Shown here: positions 49,933 to 61,000 of the stretch, piece after piece
How positions within the stretch are numbered: position 1 is the first letter of the stretch
How the letters are laid out: the number at the start of each line of letters is the position of its first letter
From: Comamonas sp. GB3 AK4-5
GTDB lineage: Bacteria > Pseudomonadota > Gammaproteobacteria > Burkholderiales > Burkholderiaceae_C
Assembly: GCF_041320665.1 (NCBI RefSeq)
Contig: NZ_CP166730.1
Location: forward strand, 2,418,001 to 2,482,000
Direction: 5' to 3'
DNA length: 64,000 nt
Notes under the pieces: model-generated
Database searches by the model: none
What the model was told of the DNA's origin: nothing
What the model saw: the letters and a program-made list of their open reading frames with translations, nothing else
Translations under genes and position numbers: made by a program

Positions 49933-50844
49933 ATGATCATCCGGCCTCCCATGCACTGGTTGCGCATGCTGTTTGTCTGGCGCGGCTCGGTGCTGCCCAA
50001 GATCGTGCCGCAGTTGATCGCCACCACCTTGTTTGCGCTGGTCGTGACCTTTGTCCATGGGCGTGTGCTGGACTGGAAGGTGTCGCTGAACTTTGTGCCG
50101 TTCTCGCTGATCGGCTTGACGCTGGCCATTTTTCTGGGCTTTCGCAACAGCACCAGCTATGCCCGTTACTGGGAGGCGCGCACCTTGTGGGGCGCTGTGC
50201 TGATCGAGGCCCGCTCGCTGACGCGCCAGGCGCTCACGCTGTGCAGCAACCCGGCGCAGGCCCAGACCCTGGCGCTGCGGCTGTGCGCTTTTGTGCATGC
50301 ACTCAAGCACCAGCTGCGCGGCAGCGACGCAGCGGCCGATATGGCCCGTTTTCTGTCGCCAGCTGAATGCCAGCGTGTGGAGCAGGCGCGGTTCAAGCCG
50401 GCCATGGCCTTGCTGTTGGCCAGCGAATGGTTGCGCGATCGGGTGCAGTCCCATGAGATCGCGCCCCCCGTGGTCCCCGCCTTGGAGGCATCGCTGAGCC
50501 ATTTGAGCGGCGCCCTGGGCGGCTGCGAACGCATTGCCAGCACGCCCATTCCCTTTACCTACGCCGTCATCATCCACCGCTGCATCTACCTGTATTGCTT
50601 CTGGCTGCCCTTTGGCCTGCTGGATGCCATAGGCTGGATGACGCCAGTGATTGTCTGCTTTATCGCCTACACATTTTTTGCGCTTGAGGCCCTGGGCGCA
50701 GAGATAGAGAATCCCTTTGGCAACGAGGCCAACGACCTGGCCCTGGGGGCCATGTCCCACATGATCGAGTCGTCCCTGCTGGACATGCTGGGCGAGGCGC
50801 CGCGCACCGAGGCGCCGGTGGTGCGCGATTACATCCTGGAGTGA
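49933..50844 (+). CDS. Bestrophin-like channel (UPF0187)
   Basis: 303 residues. The opening MIIRPPMHWLRMLFVWRGSV with the following LPKI is characteristic of bacterial bestrophins, as are LGFRNSTSYARYWEARTLWG (pore region) and the acidic ending EIENPFGNEANDLALGAM. It should form a pentameric ion channel in the inner membrane. The start at 49933 was chosen by family alignment; the frame opens earlier with a TTG at 49891. Its 3' end overlaps the convergent hydrolase gene by 16 bp. Confidence 0.9.
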   Translation: MIIRPPMHWLRMLFVWRGSVLPKIVPQLIATTLFALVVTFVHGRVLDWKVSLNFVPFSLIGLTLAIFLGFRNSTSYARYWEARTLWGAVLIEARSLTRQALTLCSNPAQAQTLALRLCAFVHALKHQLRGSDAAADMARFLSPAECQRVEQARFKPAMALLLASEWLRDRVQSHEIAPPVVPALEASLSHLSGALGGCERIASTPIPFTYAVIIHRCIYLYCFWLPFGLLDAIGWMTPVIVCFIAYTFFALEALGAEIENPFGNEANDLALGAMSHMIESSLLDMLGEAPRTEAPVVRDYILE

Positions 50845-51626
50845 AGAACGGGGGCGTTGGCGTTGGCTGTCTGAGTGCCGGCCAGGCCTTGGATGAAGGC
50901 GGACAAGGCCGCTGCTGCAGCCTCCGGGGCGGCCTGCAGCAGGCAATGCGGGGCGTTCAAGGATTGCACCACTGCCTGGGGGCAGCACTGCTGCACTGCA
51001 GCGGCGGCATCGGCGGGAACCAAGCGGTCATGGCTTGCCTGCAGGTATAAAACCGGCATGGCGAGGCTGTGCGCTTGTGCTCTCGCATCGATGTCCAGCA
51101 CGGCCCGCAGCCTCGCTCGCAATGCTGCTGACGATACCCCGGACAGTGCCTTGTTCAGCAGGGTACGCAGCCCTGGGGTAGCGAAGCGGCCAAAAAGCAT
51201 GGCGCTCAGTACAGGCCCTGGCGGCAAGGGGGCGGGAATGGACGCCAGGCCGCGCAGCCAGCGCAGACTTGGTCTGGGGTTGCGCAAAAAGCTGCAGCAC
51301 AGCACCAGGCCCGCCACACGGCCCGGGTGCTTCGCAGCCAAGGCCACGGCGATGGGGCCGGAGAATGATTCCCCCAGCAGCACCAGAGGGCCGTCGGGCG
51401 GCAAGGCCTGCTCGGCCTGGGTCTGCAGGCCTGCATAGGTCTGTGATGCCGTGTCATGGGAGTAGGCCACGATGGTGACGGGCCAGACTTCCCGCAGCGC
51501 TGCGACCAGCGGCCCGAAAAGCAGGCCGGTCCCATCCATGCCCGGCAGCAGCACCAAGGTGATGGGTTTTTCAGGCTGGGGGATGGGGTCTGCGAGGGTG
51601 GGGCAAGGGGCCGATGAGAAGGTCAT
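50829..51626 (-). CDS. Alpha/beta hydrolase
   Basis: 265 residues of alpha/beta-hydrolase fold. LVLLPGMDGTGLLFGPLVAA is the oxyanion region, LLGESFSGPIAVAL contains the nucleophile Ser (GESFSG), and SHDRLVPAD and NAPHCLLQ provide the acid and His. The substrate is unknown. Its start faces the selC terminator, and its tail overlaps the bestrophin gene by 16 bp. Confidence 0.85.
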   Translation of the reverse strand: MTFSSAPCPTLADPIPQPEKPITLVLLPGMDGTGLLFGPLVAALREVWPVTIVAYSHDTASQTYAGLQTQAEQALPPDGPLVLLGESFSGPIAVALAAKHPGRVAGLVLCCSFLRNPRPSLRWLRGLASIPAPLPPGPVLSAMLFGRFATPGLRTLLNKALSGVSSAALRARLRAVLDIDARAQAHSLAMPVLYLQASHDRLVPADAAAAVQQCCPQAVVQSLNAPHCLLQAAPEAAAAALSAFIQGLAGTQTANANAPVLHSRM

Positions 51627-51666
51627 AAGTGATGGTGGTTACCCTCATTCTCCGCGTTCCCCGCAT

Positions 51667-51698
51667 AAAAAAGCCCCTGCTGTGAAGGGCAGGGGCTT
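51667..51698 (-). terminator. Rho-independent terminator of selC
   Basis: On the minus strand AAGCCCCTGC-N8-GCAGGGGCTT is followed by a T-run, starting 9 bp after the tRNA 3' end. Confidence 0.92.
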
Positions 51699-51706
51699 GG
51701 ATGTTC

Positions 51707-51802
51707 TGGCGGAAAGCAGCTGGAGTCGAACCAACCCAGGAGTGACTGACACCCCTCACCGGGTTTGAAGCCCGGCCGCGCCACCGGGCGCGATTGCCTT
51801 CC
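51707..51802 (-). tRNA. selC: tRNA-Sec (anticodon UCA), CCA encoded
   Basis: A 96-nt gene that folds as a selenocysteine tRNA: an 8-bp acceptor stem (GGAAGGCA with TGCTTTCC, one G-U), a 6-bp D stem CGCGCC/GGCGCG with a 4-nt CGGT loop, a 5-bp anticodon stem CCGGG/CCCGG around loop CTTCAAA with anticodon at 51766-51768, and a long variable arm with a 7-bp stem. A 5-bp T stem GTTGG/CCAGC around TTCGACT follows, then discriminator G and an encoded CCA. Acceptor plus T stem give the 13 bp (8+5) typical of bacterial tRNA-Sec. It decodes the UGA in fdoG and lies 49 bp after selB. Confidence 0.96.
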
Positions 51803-51851
51803 TTTGCGGGAAAGCCGCGATTCTACCTTGATAGCGCGCGCACGGCGGCCA

Positions 51852-53777
51852 TCAAGCGCTGCGCAGCCATTGGGCATCGGGGCGCAGCACATGGGCATCG
51901 CGCACGCGGCGGGTGTAGCCCAGGCGGTCAAAGCATTCGATGATCTGGATGGCGCGCTTGCGGCCCAGGCCGGTGGCGTCGCGAAAGGCGCGGGCCTCGA
52001 CCTCGCCGTGGGCGGCGCCACCGGCCAGTTCCTTGACGATGTCGGCCAGCTCGTCCATGCGGGGGGCGCTGTAGAACAGGTCTTTCACCACCTGGAACAA
52101 CTGGCCCTGGCGGGCCAGCTTGCGCAGCAGCTGACGCACCAGTTCTTCGCTGCTGCCGGTGTCGGCGGCCAGGTCACGCACCCAGGGCGGGTCGTAGCGG
52201 CCGGCATGCAGCAGGGGCAGCAGCTTTTCGGCCAGTTGCTGCTCGGCCGCGCTCAGCTGCACGCTGTGGCCGGGCAGGTGCAGCCAGGCACCGCTGGCCT
52301 GGATGCTGCTGTCTTGCAGCAGGGCCTGGACCAGGCCGGTCCACAGCGCATCGTGCTGGGCGTGGACCAGGCCAGGCAGGGCCATGCGGCGCAGGCGGGC
52401 GGCGTTGATGCCGGGCTCGTCCGGGTTTTTGGCGTGAAAGCGTTCCAGCGTCTCCAGCACGCGTTGGCGCAGTGGCTGCCAGCGCTCCGCATCCAGCAGC
52501 AGGCTGTCGCCATCGGCCATGGGCAAGCGCAGCAGCGCGGGCAGGGCGCTGGCGGTGTCCAGGGCGCGACCGGTGAGGCGCACCAGCTGGGACAGGGCCA
52601 TGCCATGGGGAGCCTGGGCAATCAGCGGGGCGGGGTTGGCCGTGGCCACCAGTTGCTCCAGCGCGTCCAGATAGGCTGTGCGCTCGGCGCTGCGGCGCTT
52701 GCGTGCGGGGGCATAGGGGTCGACCACCATGCCGCCGGCAATGGTGCGGCTGGCCTGGGCATTGCGCAGAATCAGGCGGTCGCCGGGGAGGGTGAACACG
52801 GGGGCACCCAGCACCAGCTGGGCACGCACCTCGGTGCCGGGCTCTATGGGCTGGTCTTGCAGCAAGGCCACATGGGCCATGCCCTTGTGCGTGCCCATGT
52901 GCACATGCACAGGGGTCCACTGCGCCATGGGTGCAGCCTCGGCCAGCAGATGCAGGCGGATGTCGATGCGGTCGGTGGCTTGCAGCAAGCGGCCGTCCAG
53001 TATCCAGTCGCCGCGTTCAATGTCCTCTTTGGCGATGCCGGCCAGGTTCAGCGCACAGCGCTGGCCTGCCACGCCGCTGTCGCTGGCCTGGTTTTGGGCG
53101 TGGATGCTGCGTACGCGCAGCGTCTGGCCGCTGGCCGAGTGCAGCAGCTGGTCGCCCACGGCCACGCGGCCGTTGAACACGGTGCCTGTGACGACGGTGC
53201 CCTGGCCGGGCAGGGTGAAGACGCGGTCCACGGCCAGGCGAAACAGCCCGTCCTGGGGGCGTGCGGGCATCAGTTGGGCCTGCACATGCAGGTGGTCGCG
53301 CAGCGCGGCCACGCCGGTATCGCCCGCCTGGGCGGCATTGGTGGGGAAGATGGGGCTGCCGGCCAGGGCGGTGACGGAGAGAATGGCCTCGATCTCTGCG
53401 CACACGTCTTGCACGCGCTCGGGCAGCACGCGGTCCACCTTGGTCAAGGCCACGGTGCCGCGCTTGACGCCCAGCAGCTGCAGGATTTCCAGGTGCTCAA
53501 TGGTCTGGGGCATGACGCCATCGTCGGCCGCCACCACCAGCAGGGCGTGGTCTATGCCCACGGCGCCGGCGGCCATGGTGTGGACGAATTTTTCGTGGCC
53601 GGGCACGTCGATGATGCCCAGGGTGTCGCCATTGGGCAGGGGGCTGTAGGCATAGCCCAGTTCTATGGAGATGCCGCGCGCCTTTTCTTCTTTCAGGCGG
53701 TCGGTCTCCACACCGGTGAGGGCGTGCACCAGCGTGGTCTTGCCGTGGTCGATATGGCCTGCGGTGCCGATGATCAT
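51852..53777 (-). CDS. selB: Selenocysteine-specific elongation factor SelB
   Basis: 641 residues. The GTPase domain has G1 [10 protein letters not shown], the switch region [14 protein letters not shown]3 DVPGHEKF and G4 TKVD, as in EF-Tu. The C-terminal 250 residues form the winged-helix repeats that bind the SECIS hairpin in mRNA (for example [20 protein letters not shown]). It delivers Sec-tRNA-Sec to UGA codons. Its start codon follows selA by 87 bp and selC lies 49 bp beyond its stop, so all three are probably one unit. Length is near E. coli SelB (614). Confidence 0.96.
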   Translation of the reverse strand: MIIGTAGHIDHGKTTLVHALTGVETDRLKEEKARGISIELGYAYSPLPNGDTLGIIDVPGHEKFVHTMAAGAVGIDHALLVVAADDGVMPQTIEHLEILQLLGVKRGTVALTKVDRVLPERVQDVCAEIEAILSVTALAGSPIFPTNAAQAGDTGVAALRDHLHVQAQLMPARPQDGLFRLAVDRVFTLPGQGTVVTGTVFNGRVAVGDQLLHSASGQTLRVRSIHAQNQASDSGVAGQRCALNLAGIAKEDIERGDWILDGRLLQATDRIDIRLHLLAEAAPMAQWTPVHVHMGTHKGMAHVALLQDQPIEPGTEVRAQLVLGAPVFTLPGDRLILRNAQASRTIAGGMVVDPYAPARKRRSAERTAYLDALEQLVATANPAPLIAQAPHGMALSQLVRLTGRALDTASALPALLRLPMADGDSLLLDAERWQPLRQRVLETLERFHAKNPDEPGINAARLRRMALPGLVHAQHDALWTGLVQALLQDSSIQASGAWLHLPGHSVQLSAAEQQLAEKLLPLLHAGRYDPPWVRDLAADTGSSEELVRQLLRKLARQGQLFQVVKDLFYSAPRMDELADIVKELAGGAAHGEVEARAFRDATGLGRKRAIQIIECFDRLGYTRRVRDAHVLRPDAQWLRSA

Positions 53778-53864
53778 GGGGTGGTCTTTCCGCAGCGTCT
53801 GTGCGCTGCTGCGTCAATCAGTAGTGAAAGTGGCTTCAAGCGCAATGTGCGTGCGCTGCAGCAG

Positions 53865-55304
53865 CTATGGGTTCAGGAGCTCGCACTGGGCGATGAAGTC
53901 GGCCTGGGCGCTGGCCTCCAGGCAGCGCAGGTCCAGCCACAGGGCATCGTCGTGCAGGCGGCCAATCACGGGCCGGGACAGGGCGCGCAGCTGGGCTTCC
54001 AGCTGCTGCAGCTGGCGGCCGGCCTGCTTGCCGCTGGCCGGGTAAATCTGGAGGCCCCAGCTGGGCAGATTGTCCACGGGCAGGGCGCCGCTGCCGATCT
54101 GGCTGGCGAGCTCGGCTGTTTCCACGCACCAGGCAGCGCCCAGTGCTTGCTGCAGCACGGGGGCCAACTGCTCGGCCTGGGCACGCATGTCGGTCTGGGG
54201 GCGGGTGAACAAACGCAGTGTGGTCAGTTGCTGTGCCAGTGCCTCGGGGTGCAGGTACAGGCGCAGCGTGGGCTCTAGTGCGGCCAGCGTCAGCTTGCCC
54301 ACGCGCAGCGCGCGCTTCATGGGGTGTTTTTTGATCTTGGCGATCAGCTCTTTTTTGCCGACGATGATGCCGGCCTGGGGGCCTCCCAGCAGCTTGTCGC
54401 CGGAGAAGGTCACCACATCGGCGCCGGCTTCTATGGTTTCGCGCACCGTGACCTCGTGCGGCAGCCCCCATTGGCGCAGATCCACCAGGGTGCCGCTGCC
54501 CAGGTCCACCACCATTTGCAAATCGTTGGCGTGGGCGATGGTGGTCACCTCGGCGTCGCTGACGGCCTTGGTAAAGCCCTGGATGGCGTAGTTGCTGGTG
54601 TGCACCTTCATCAACAGCGCGGTGTCGTCGTCGATGGCGTTTTCATAGTCGCGCGCATGGGTGCGGTTGGTGGTGCCCACCTCCACCAGCTGGCAGCCGG
54701 CGCGGGCCATGATGTCGGGGATGCGGAAGGCGCCGCCGATTTCCACCAGCTCGCCGCGCGAGACCACCACCTGCTTGCCATGGGCCAGTGCGGTGAGCGT
54801 CAGCAGCACGGCGGCGGCGTTGTTGTTGACCACGGTGGCGGCCTCGGCGCCGGTGAGGCGGCAGATCAAGGCCTCCACCAGGTCATCGCGGTCGCCACGG
54901 CCGCCGGTGGCCAGGTCGTATTCCAGATTGGCCGCTGTGGTCAGCGCCTCCACCACGGCATCCACGGCGGCCTGGGGCAGCAGGGCGCGGCCCAGATTGG
55001 TGTGCAGCACGGTGCCCGTGAGGTTGTAGACGCTGCGCAAGCGCGGCGCAAACAACAGGCCTAAATGGCTTGCAACGCGCTCTGCAATGGCGGGAATAGC
55101 TATGGATTCTGGAGTGATTGCTGTCCCCGCGCGCAGTTGCTGTCGCAACTGCTCCAGCACCTCGCGCACCGCGTCGGTGGTGGCGATGCGGCCGTAATCG
55201 GCCAGCAAGGGCTGAAGCAGCTCGGACTGCAGCAACTTGTCCACCGAAGGCAGGTGGGCAGGCGCCACAGGGGCGGTAGCGTGAGAGGCGGTAGGTGCGG
55301 CCAC
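53865..55304 (-). CDS. selA: L-seryl-tRNA(Sec) selenium transferase SelA
   Basis: About 479 residues from a GTG at 55304. It converts seryl-tRNA-Sec to selenocysteyl-tRNA-Sec with selenophosphate. Conserved blocks are [76 protein letters not shown] and the PLP lysine in [16 protein letters not shown]. The frame is open to another GTG at 55412, but that would put the start upstream of a transcription terminator (55341-55368) and adds an unconserved Pro/Ser-rich tail, so 55304 is preferred. E. coli SelA has 463 residues. Confidence 0.93.
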   Translation of the reverse strand: MAAPTASHATAPVAPAHLPSVDKLLQSELLQPLLADYGRIATTDAVREVLEQLRQQLRAGTAITPESIAIPAIAERVASHLGLLFAPRLRSVYNLTGTVLHTNLGRALLPQAAVDAVVEALTTAANLEYDLATGGRGDRDDLVEALICRLTGAEAATVVNNNAAAVLLTLTALAHGKQVVVSRGELVEIGGAFRIPDIMARAGCQLVEVGTTNRTHARDYENAIDDDTALLMKVHTSNYAIQGFTKAVSDAEVTTIAHANDLQMVVDLGSGTLVDLRQWGLPHEVTVRETIEAGADVVTFSGDKLLGGPQAGIIVGKKELIAKIKKHPMKRALRVGKLTLAALEPTLRLYLHPEALAQQLTTLRLFTRPQTDMRAQAEQLAPVLQQALGAAWCVETAELASQIGSGALPVDNLPSWGLQIYPASGKQAGRQLQQLEAQLRALSRPVIGRLHDDALWLDLRCLEASAQADFIAQCELLNP

Positions 55305-55340
55305 AGGCGGTCTCGGGTGCGAAGCGAAAAAGGGCGGAAA

Positions 55341-55368
55341 TGAAAACGGGCCGCCGTGGGGCGGCCCG
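55341..55368 (-). terminator. Terminator between fdhE and selA
   Basis: On the minus strand CGGGCCGCC-N4-GGCGGCCCG is followed by TTTTCATTT. It separates the formate dehydrogenase genes from selA-selB-selC, suggesting two transcription units or read-through control. Confidence 0.75.
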
Positions 55369-55437
55369 GCGCAGGCTGCGGGCGATGCGGCGCAGGACGG
55401 GGCTCTGCGCACGGCGGTTCAGGCCGCAGACCAGGGC

Positions 55438-56412
55438 TTATTGTGCCGGATCGATGAGGTCTTGCTGCGCGGGAGCGTCTTCTTGTGCCTCGGCCACGGC
55501 CACATACAGCAGGGGGTTGGCGCTGGCGCGCTGAAAGCGGGTTTGCTCGCTCATCAAGAGGTCCAGCATCAGGCTGGCCAGGTCGTCGGCCAGGGGCTCG
55601 GCGAACGGGTCTTTTTCCTGGTTGACGACCTTGCGGTAGGTGCCGCATTCATCGCAGGTTTCGGCCGTGACCACGTCCTTGCTGCCTTCGATGGTTTCGT
55701 AGTGGACGCCGGCCGTGGATTCGCAGTGCGAGCATTTGACGCGCACCATATGCCACTCGGTGCAGCAGGTGCCGCAGTGCAGATAGCGGTGGCCGTTGCT
55801 CTTGCCGCCAATGCGCAGCACGCTGGCCACGGGGGCGCTGGCGCACACGGGGCAGATGGTGGCTGGGTCGGTGTAGGGCACGTCGGCCGCATGCAGGGCG
55901 GCAGCGCGCTTGGCATAGGTCACCTGCAGGGCGGCCATGATGAAGGGTGCCATGCCGATATGGCGCGCGGCCACGTCATTGCGCAAGAGCGTGGTGGCGA
56001 TGTCGTCGCGCTCGGTGGGCGAGAGCTTGCGCAGCTCGGCAATCAGGGGTTGCAGCGGCTCGGGCAGGCCTTGGGCGCTGGCGAGCGTCTCCAGCATGCG
56101 GTCCAGCACGGCTTGCCAGGCCGGGTCCACATGCTCGGCGGCGGGCAGCAGCGGCATGGAATGCTGCTGCGAGCGTTCGACGGTGCTGATGTCCAGCGCC
56201 GCCAGTTCCACGCTGGCGGCTGCGGCCTGCTGGGCATCAACGATTTTCGCGGCGAACTGCAGGTAGTCGGCAATGGGATTGCCATCGGCGAGTTGGCGCA
56301 GGCGTGCAGCACGCTCGGCAAACAGCGTGGTCACTTGCGGCAGCAGGATGCGAGGGAAGGACGTTTTGTCCAGTGCTTCGATTTCGCCAGGTTGGAGGAT
56401 TCGTTGTTGCAT
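55438..56412 (-). CDS. fdhE: Formate dehydrogenase accessory protein FdhE
   Basis: 324 residues. Four CxxC pairs form the rubredoxin-like iron sites: ICPVCASAP, CGTCCTEWHMVRVKCSHC and TCDECGTYRKVVNQEKDP, as in FdhE proteins. It is needed to make active membrane-bound formate dehydrogenase in the cytoplasm before Tat export. The frame is open to 56466; the start at 56412 (MQQRILQPGEIEAL) matches the family. It follows fdoI, as in E. coli (fdoGHI-fdhE). Confidence 0.95.
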   Translation of the reverse strand: MQQRILQPGEIEALDKTSFPRILLPQVTTLFAERAARLRQLADGNPIADYLQFAAKIVDAQQAAAASVELAALDISTVERSQQHSMPLLPAAEHVDPAWQAVLDRMLETLASAQGLPEPLQPLIAELRKLSPTERDDIATTLLRNDVAARHIGMAPFIMAALQVTYAKRAAALHAADVPYTDPATICPVCASAPVASVLRIGGKSNGHRYLHCGTCCTEWHMVRVKCSHCESTAGVHYETIEGSKDVVTAETCDECGTYRKVVNQEKDPFAEPLADDLASLMLDLLMSEQTRFQRASANPLLYVAVAEAQEDAPAQQDLIDPAQ

Positions 56413-56506
56413 TTTTTGAGATCGGAAATGAAGGCCGCCGGCCACCCATGGGGTTGCCGGCGGCAATCAACAAGCGTCAAAGAGAGGGAGAGGGAGAAGA
56501 CCCCTT

Positions 56507-57133
56507 TTAATCGTTGTCGCCAGTCATCTTGCGGTACCAGCCGCGGTGGTGCTGCTTGGCCCAGGCGCGTTCCACTGTGCCATAGAGCATGGCGCGGATG
56601 GTTCCACGGGTCCAAATAGCCGCATACACGTGCATGACGATCAGGCCAATCATCCACACGGCAGCAATGGCATGCACCACCGAAGCGGCACGCACCACGT
56701 CCACGGGCAGCGTCCACCAAGCGCGCCACATCAGCGCGCCGGTGATGGTGATGGCCGCCATGCCAATGACCAGGCCCCAGAACAACAGCTTTTGACCGCC
56801 GTTGTACTTGCCTTGCTCTGGCATGTCGTGGTCGTCGCCATCGATCATTTTGTTGACGTTCTTGAGCCACTCAATGTCGCGGGGTTCCACGATGTTGAGC
56901 TTGGCAAAACGGCAAGCCATGATGATGAAGAACAGCGCCATCACCACCCCGATATAGGGGTGGAGAATGCGCGTCCAGGGACCGCCGCCAAACAGCTGGG
57001 TCAGCGGGAAGAACGCCGGGTGGAAGAACGCCAAACCGGACAGGGCCAGCAAGATGAAGCAAATGCCGACCACCCAGTGGTTGGCGCGTTCAGATGCGTT
57101 GTAGCGCACGAGGTCGCGTGGATTGCGTTTCAT
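56507..57133 (-). CDS. fdoI: Formate dehydrogenase gamma subunit, cytochrome b556
   Basis: 208 residues, four membrane helices. The conserved His and Arg residues that ligate heme b appear in [51 protein letters not shown] and the middle helices. It anchors the complex and passes electrons to quinone. It starts with a four-base ATGA overlap with fdoH (57130-57133). Length agrees with E. coli FdoI (211). Confidence 0.95.
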   Translation of the reverse strand: MKRNPRDLVRYNASERANHWVVGICFILLALSGLAFFHPAFFPLTQLFGGGPWTRILHPYIGVVMALFFIIMACRFAKLNIVEPRDIEWLKNVNKMIDGDDHDMPEQGKYNGGQKLLFWGLVIGMAAITITGALMWRAWWTLPVDVVRAASVVHAIAAVWMIGLIVMHVYAAIWTRGTIRAMLYGTVERAWAKQHHRGWYRKMTGDND

Positions 57134-58059
57134 TGTCCGTTCTCCTTGTTCAGCGCTTCGGCGTCCTTGCGTTCCATTTCATCTTCCAGCTCCTTGGACA
57201 CGTCGTTCGGGCCCTTGGTGATGTAGTGGAACAGGCTGCCGACGGCAGCGGCGCCCAAAGCGGCCATGGCCAGCGGCTTGGCCACACCCTTCCACAGCGA
57301 GACCATGGGGCTGATCTTGGGATCATCCGGCAGGCCCTTGTAGAGGGATGGCTTGTCCGCATGGTGCAGTACGTACATGACGTGGGTACCACCCACGCCT
57401 TGCGGGTCGTACAGACCGGCCTTGTCAAAGCCACGCTTGTTCAGGTCGATCACGCGGTGAGCGGCCTGTTCCTTCATGGCTTCCTTGGTGCCAAACATGA
57501 TGGCGCCGGTAGGGCAGGTCTTGACGCAGGCCGGCTCGCGACCCACCGCAACGCGGTCAGAACACAGGGTGCACTTGTACGCCTTGTTGTCCTTCTTCGA
57601 GATGCGGGGGATGTTGAACGGGCAACCCGTGACGCAGTAGCCGCAGCCCACGCACTGGTCTTGCTGGAAGTCCACGATGCCGTTGCTGTACTGCACGATG
57701 GCCCCGGGGGAAGGGCAGGCCTTCAGGCAACCCGGGTCTTCGCAGTGCATGCAGCCGTCCTTGCGGATCAGCCATTCCAGATTGCCTGTGGCTTCGTTCT
57801 CGTACTCGGTGAAGCGCATCACGGTCCACGATTGATCGGTGAGATCAAGTGGGTTGTCGTAGACGCCGGCTCCCGCCGTGCCGATTTCGTCGCGCAGGTC
57901 GTTCCACTCCATGCAGGCGGTTTGGCAAGCCTTGCAGCCAATGCATTTGGAGACATCGATCAGCTTGGCCACCTCGCCGCTGTGCGTTTCGCGCGCACTG
58001 GGGGCAGGGGTGGTCGTCGCGGAGCGGCGCTTGATATCGAGGGTCATGGTTGAAGACAT
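57130..58059 (-). CDS. fdoH: Formate dehydrogenase beta (iron-sulfur) subunit
   Basis: 309 residues. Four [4Fe-4S] cluster motifs are visible: [45 protein letters not shown] and CTLCSDR with CVKTCP. A single membrane helix ([17 protein letters not shown]) lies near the C-terminus. It links the catalytic subunit to the cytochrome. The start at 58059 has AAGGAGGAG upstream; fdoG ends only 13 bp before, and fdoI overlaps its stop, so the three subunits are translationally linked. Confidence 0.96.
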   Translation of the reverse strand: MSSTMTLDIKRRSATTTPAPSARETHSGEVAKLIDVSKCIGCKACQTACMEWNDLRDEIGTAGAGVYDNPLDLTDQSWTVMRFTEYENEATGNLEWLIRKDGCMHCEDPGCLKACPSPGAIVQYSNGIVDFQQDQCVGCGYCVTGCPFNIPRISKKDNKAYKCTLCSDRVAVGREPACVKTCPTGAIMFGTKEAMKEQAAHRVIDLNKRGFDKAGLYDPQGVGGTHVMYVLHHADKPSLYKGLPDDPKISPMVSLWKGVAKPLAMAALGAAAVGSLFHYITKGPNDVSKELEDEMERKDAEALNKENGQ

Positions 58060-58072
58060 CAGCTACTCCTCC

Positions 58073-61000
58073 TTAAGCCTTCTCAACCTTCACGAGGAAG
58101 GTCTTGGATTCAGGGGTCAAGCTGTTGCCGTCACCCACCGAAGCCGTCAAGTTGTTGGCCATATAGCCCTTGCGGCCCTGGGACGAGAAGCCCCAGTGGA
58201 TGGGAACGCCCACGTGGTGGATCGTCTTGCCGTCGATCTGCATCGGCTTGATGCGCTTGGTCACCACCGCAGCTGCCTTCACGAAACCGCGCTTGGACGA
58301 AACCTTGACCTTCTGGCCGGTTTCGATACCCAGCTCCTTGGCCAGCGCTTCACCAATTTCCACGAACTGATCAGGCTGAATGATGTTGTTCAGCTGAGCG
58401 TGCTTGGTCCAGTAGTGGAAGTGCTCGGTCAGGCGGTAGGTCGTGCCCACATGCGGGTACTCGGCAGCCGTGCCGGCGGAATCCTTGACGGAGTCAAAGA
58501 TGCGCATGGCAGGGTTGATGACAGCCAGCTTGTTCTTGGGGTACATGGGGTTGTAGCCCAGCGGGTTGTCAAACGCTTCGTAGTGCGTGGGGAACGGACC
58601 CTCGTTCAGGCCCTTGCGTGCAAACAGACGCGCCACACCTTCGGGGTTCATGATGAAGGGGTTGGTGGTCTCGGGTGGCATGGTCGGACCCATGTCGGGC
58701 ACGTCGGCGCCGCCCCAGGTCTTGCCATTCCACTTGATCAGCACGCGGTCCGGATTGAACGGCTTGCCGTTGCGGTCGCAAGAGGCACGGTTGTAGAGCA
58801 CGCGGCGGTTGGCCGGCCAGGCCCAGGCCCAGTTCAGCGTGTTGCCAATGCCCGTGGGGTCGCTGTTGTCGCGGCGGGCCATCTGGTTGCCCGAAGACGT
58901 CCAGCAGCCAGCCCAGACCCAGCAGCCACCCAGGGTGGAGCCGTCGTCGCGCATCTCGCCAAAGCCAGCCAGCTGCTCACCCGCCTTGCGGGTGACCTTG
59001 CCTTCGGCATCGGTCAGATCGACCAGTGCACGGCCGTTGTATTCCTTGGCGATTTCTTCCGAGGACGGATGGGCCGACTGGGCATAGGGCCAGTACAGAT
59101 TGGTGATGGGATCGGGGAACTTGCCGCCGTCCTTCTCATACAGCTTCTTCAGGCGCAGGTGCAGGGCCGACATGATGGCAATGTCGGTCTTGGCCTCGCC
59201 CGGAGCGTCGGCTGCCTTCCAGTGCCACTGCAGCACGCGCGAGGAGCTGACCACCGCACCATCTTCTTCTGCGAAGCAGGTGGTGGGCAGGCGGAACACC
59301 TCGGTCTGGATGGAAGCGGTGTCCACGTCGTTGAATTCGCCGTGGTTCTTCCAGAACTCCGAAGTCTCGGTGGTCAGGGGGTCCATGACCACCAGGAACT
59401 TCAGCTTCTTCAGGCCTTCGCGCACATTGTTGCTGTTGGCCAGAGCTGCCAGGGGGTTGAAGCCTTGGGCGATATAGCCGTTGACCTTGCCTTGCACCAT
59501 CAGGTCGAAGATCTGCAGCATGTCGTACTGCTTGTCCAGCTTGGGCAGGTAGTCGTAGGCCCAGTTGTTTTCTGCAGTGGCCGCAGGACCCCACCAGGCC
59601 TTCATCAGGCTGACGTGGAACTTCGAGTAGTTGGCCCAGTAGTTCATCTGGCCAGGACGCAGCATTTTGGGCGTGCGCGCGGTCATGAACTTTTCGTACT
59701 CCTGTTCGGCTTCGTTCGGCAGCGTCAGGTAACCGGGAAGCGAAGCAGACAGAATGCCCAGGTCCGTCAGGCCCTGGATGTTGGAGTGACCGCGCAGGGC
59801 GTTCATGCCGCCGCCAGCAATGCCGATGTTGCCCAGCAGCAGCTGGATCATGGCGCCGGTGCGCAGCATCTGTGCACCCGTGGTGTGCTGTGTCCAGCCC
59901 AGGGCATACATGATGGTGGCGACACGGCCAGCTTCGGCGGTGGAGGCAAACTTCTCGCACACATGCAGGAATTTTTCCTTCGGCGTGCCGCAGATGCTTT
60001 CCACCTTTTCAGGGGTGTAGCCAGCGTAGTGGCGCTTGAGCCACTGGTACACGCAGCGAGGATGCTGCAGCGTGGGATCGACCTTCACGAAGCCGTCTTC
60101 ACCCATTTCATAGTCCCAGGTGGACTTGTCGTAGGTGCGCTTTTCGGGGTTGTAGCCCGAGAAGATGCCTTCGTCGAATGCAAAGTCCTCCCGCACGATG
60201 AAGGTGAAGTCCGTGTAGTTCTTCACATACTCGTGGTGGATTTTGTCGTTCGTGAGCAGGTAGTTGATGATGCCACCGAGGAACGCGATGTCCGAGCCCG
60301 AACGGATAGGGGCATAGAAATCGGCCACGGATGCCGAGCGGTTGAAGCGCGGATCGACCACCATGAAGTGAGCATTGTTGTGCTCCTTCGCTTCGGTCAC
60401 CCACTTGAAGCCGCAGGGGTGTGCTTCGGCGGCATTACCGCCCATGATCAAAATAACGTCCGCGTTCTTGATGTCGACCCAATGGTTCGTCATCGCTCCA
60501 CGGCCAAACGTCGGGGCAAGACCTGCCACCGTCGGGCCGTGTCAGACACGTGCTTGGTTATCGAGTGCAAGAAGGCCCCAGGAGCGGGCCACTTTGTGCG
60601 TGACATAGCCGGCTTCGTTGCTGGAGGCCGAAGCGGCCAGCATGCCGGTGGTGAGCCAACGGTTCACCGTCTGGCCTTTTTCGTTTTTCTCAACGAAATT
60701 GGCGTCGCGGTCTTCCTTCAGGAGCTTGGCGACGCGGTCCAGGGCTTCGTCCCAGGACATGCGCTTCCACTCGGATGAGCCGGCGGCGCGGTACTCGGGG
60801 TACTTGAGGCGGTTGGGGCTGTGCACGAAGTCGAGCAGCGATGCACCCTTGGGGCACAGCGTGCCGCGGTTGACGGGGTGGTCTGGATCGCCTTCAACGT
60901 GCATGACCGACAGCTTGGCATTGCGCACGCCATCGCTGTAGGAATACATCAAAATACCGCAGCCTACCGAGCAGTACGTACATGTCTGCCGAGTGACGGT

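Noticed and set aside
51629..51810. Genomic island integrated at selC
   Set aside because: No integrase, no duplicated tRNA 3' end and no composition change next to the tRNA gene.
51765..54278. 837-residue plus-strand open frame across selB
   Set aside because: It is the mirror of selB and selA, begins inside the tRNA-Sec gene and has no protein-like motif order.
60529..60544. Break between two fdoG frames as a frameshift or pseudogene
   Set aside because: Both parts are in the same frame, the interruption is a UGA at the known Sec position, a SECIS hairpin follows, and the Sec machinery is encoded nearby.
57878..60778. 966-residue open frame on the plus strand
   Set aside because: It is antisense to fdoG and fdoH, which have complete family motifs; high GC content creates long mirror frames.
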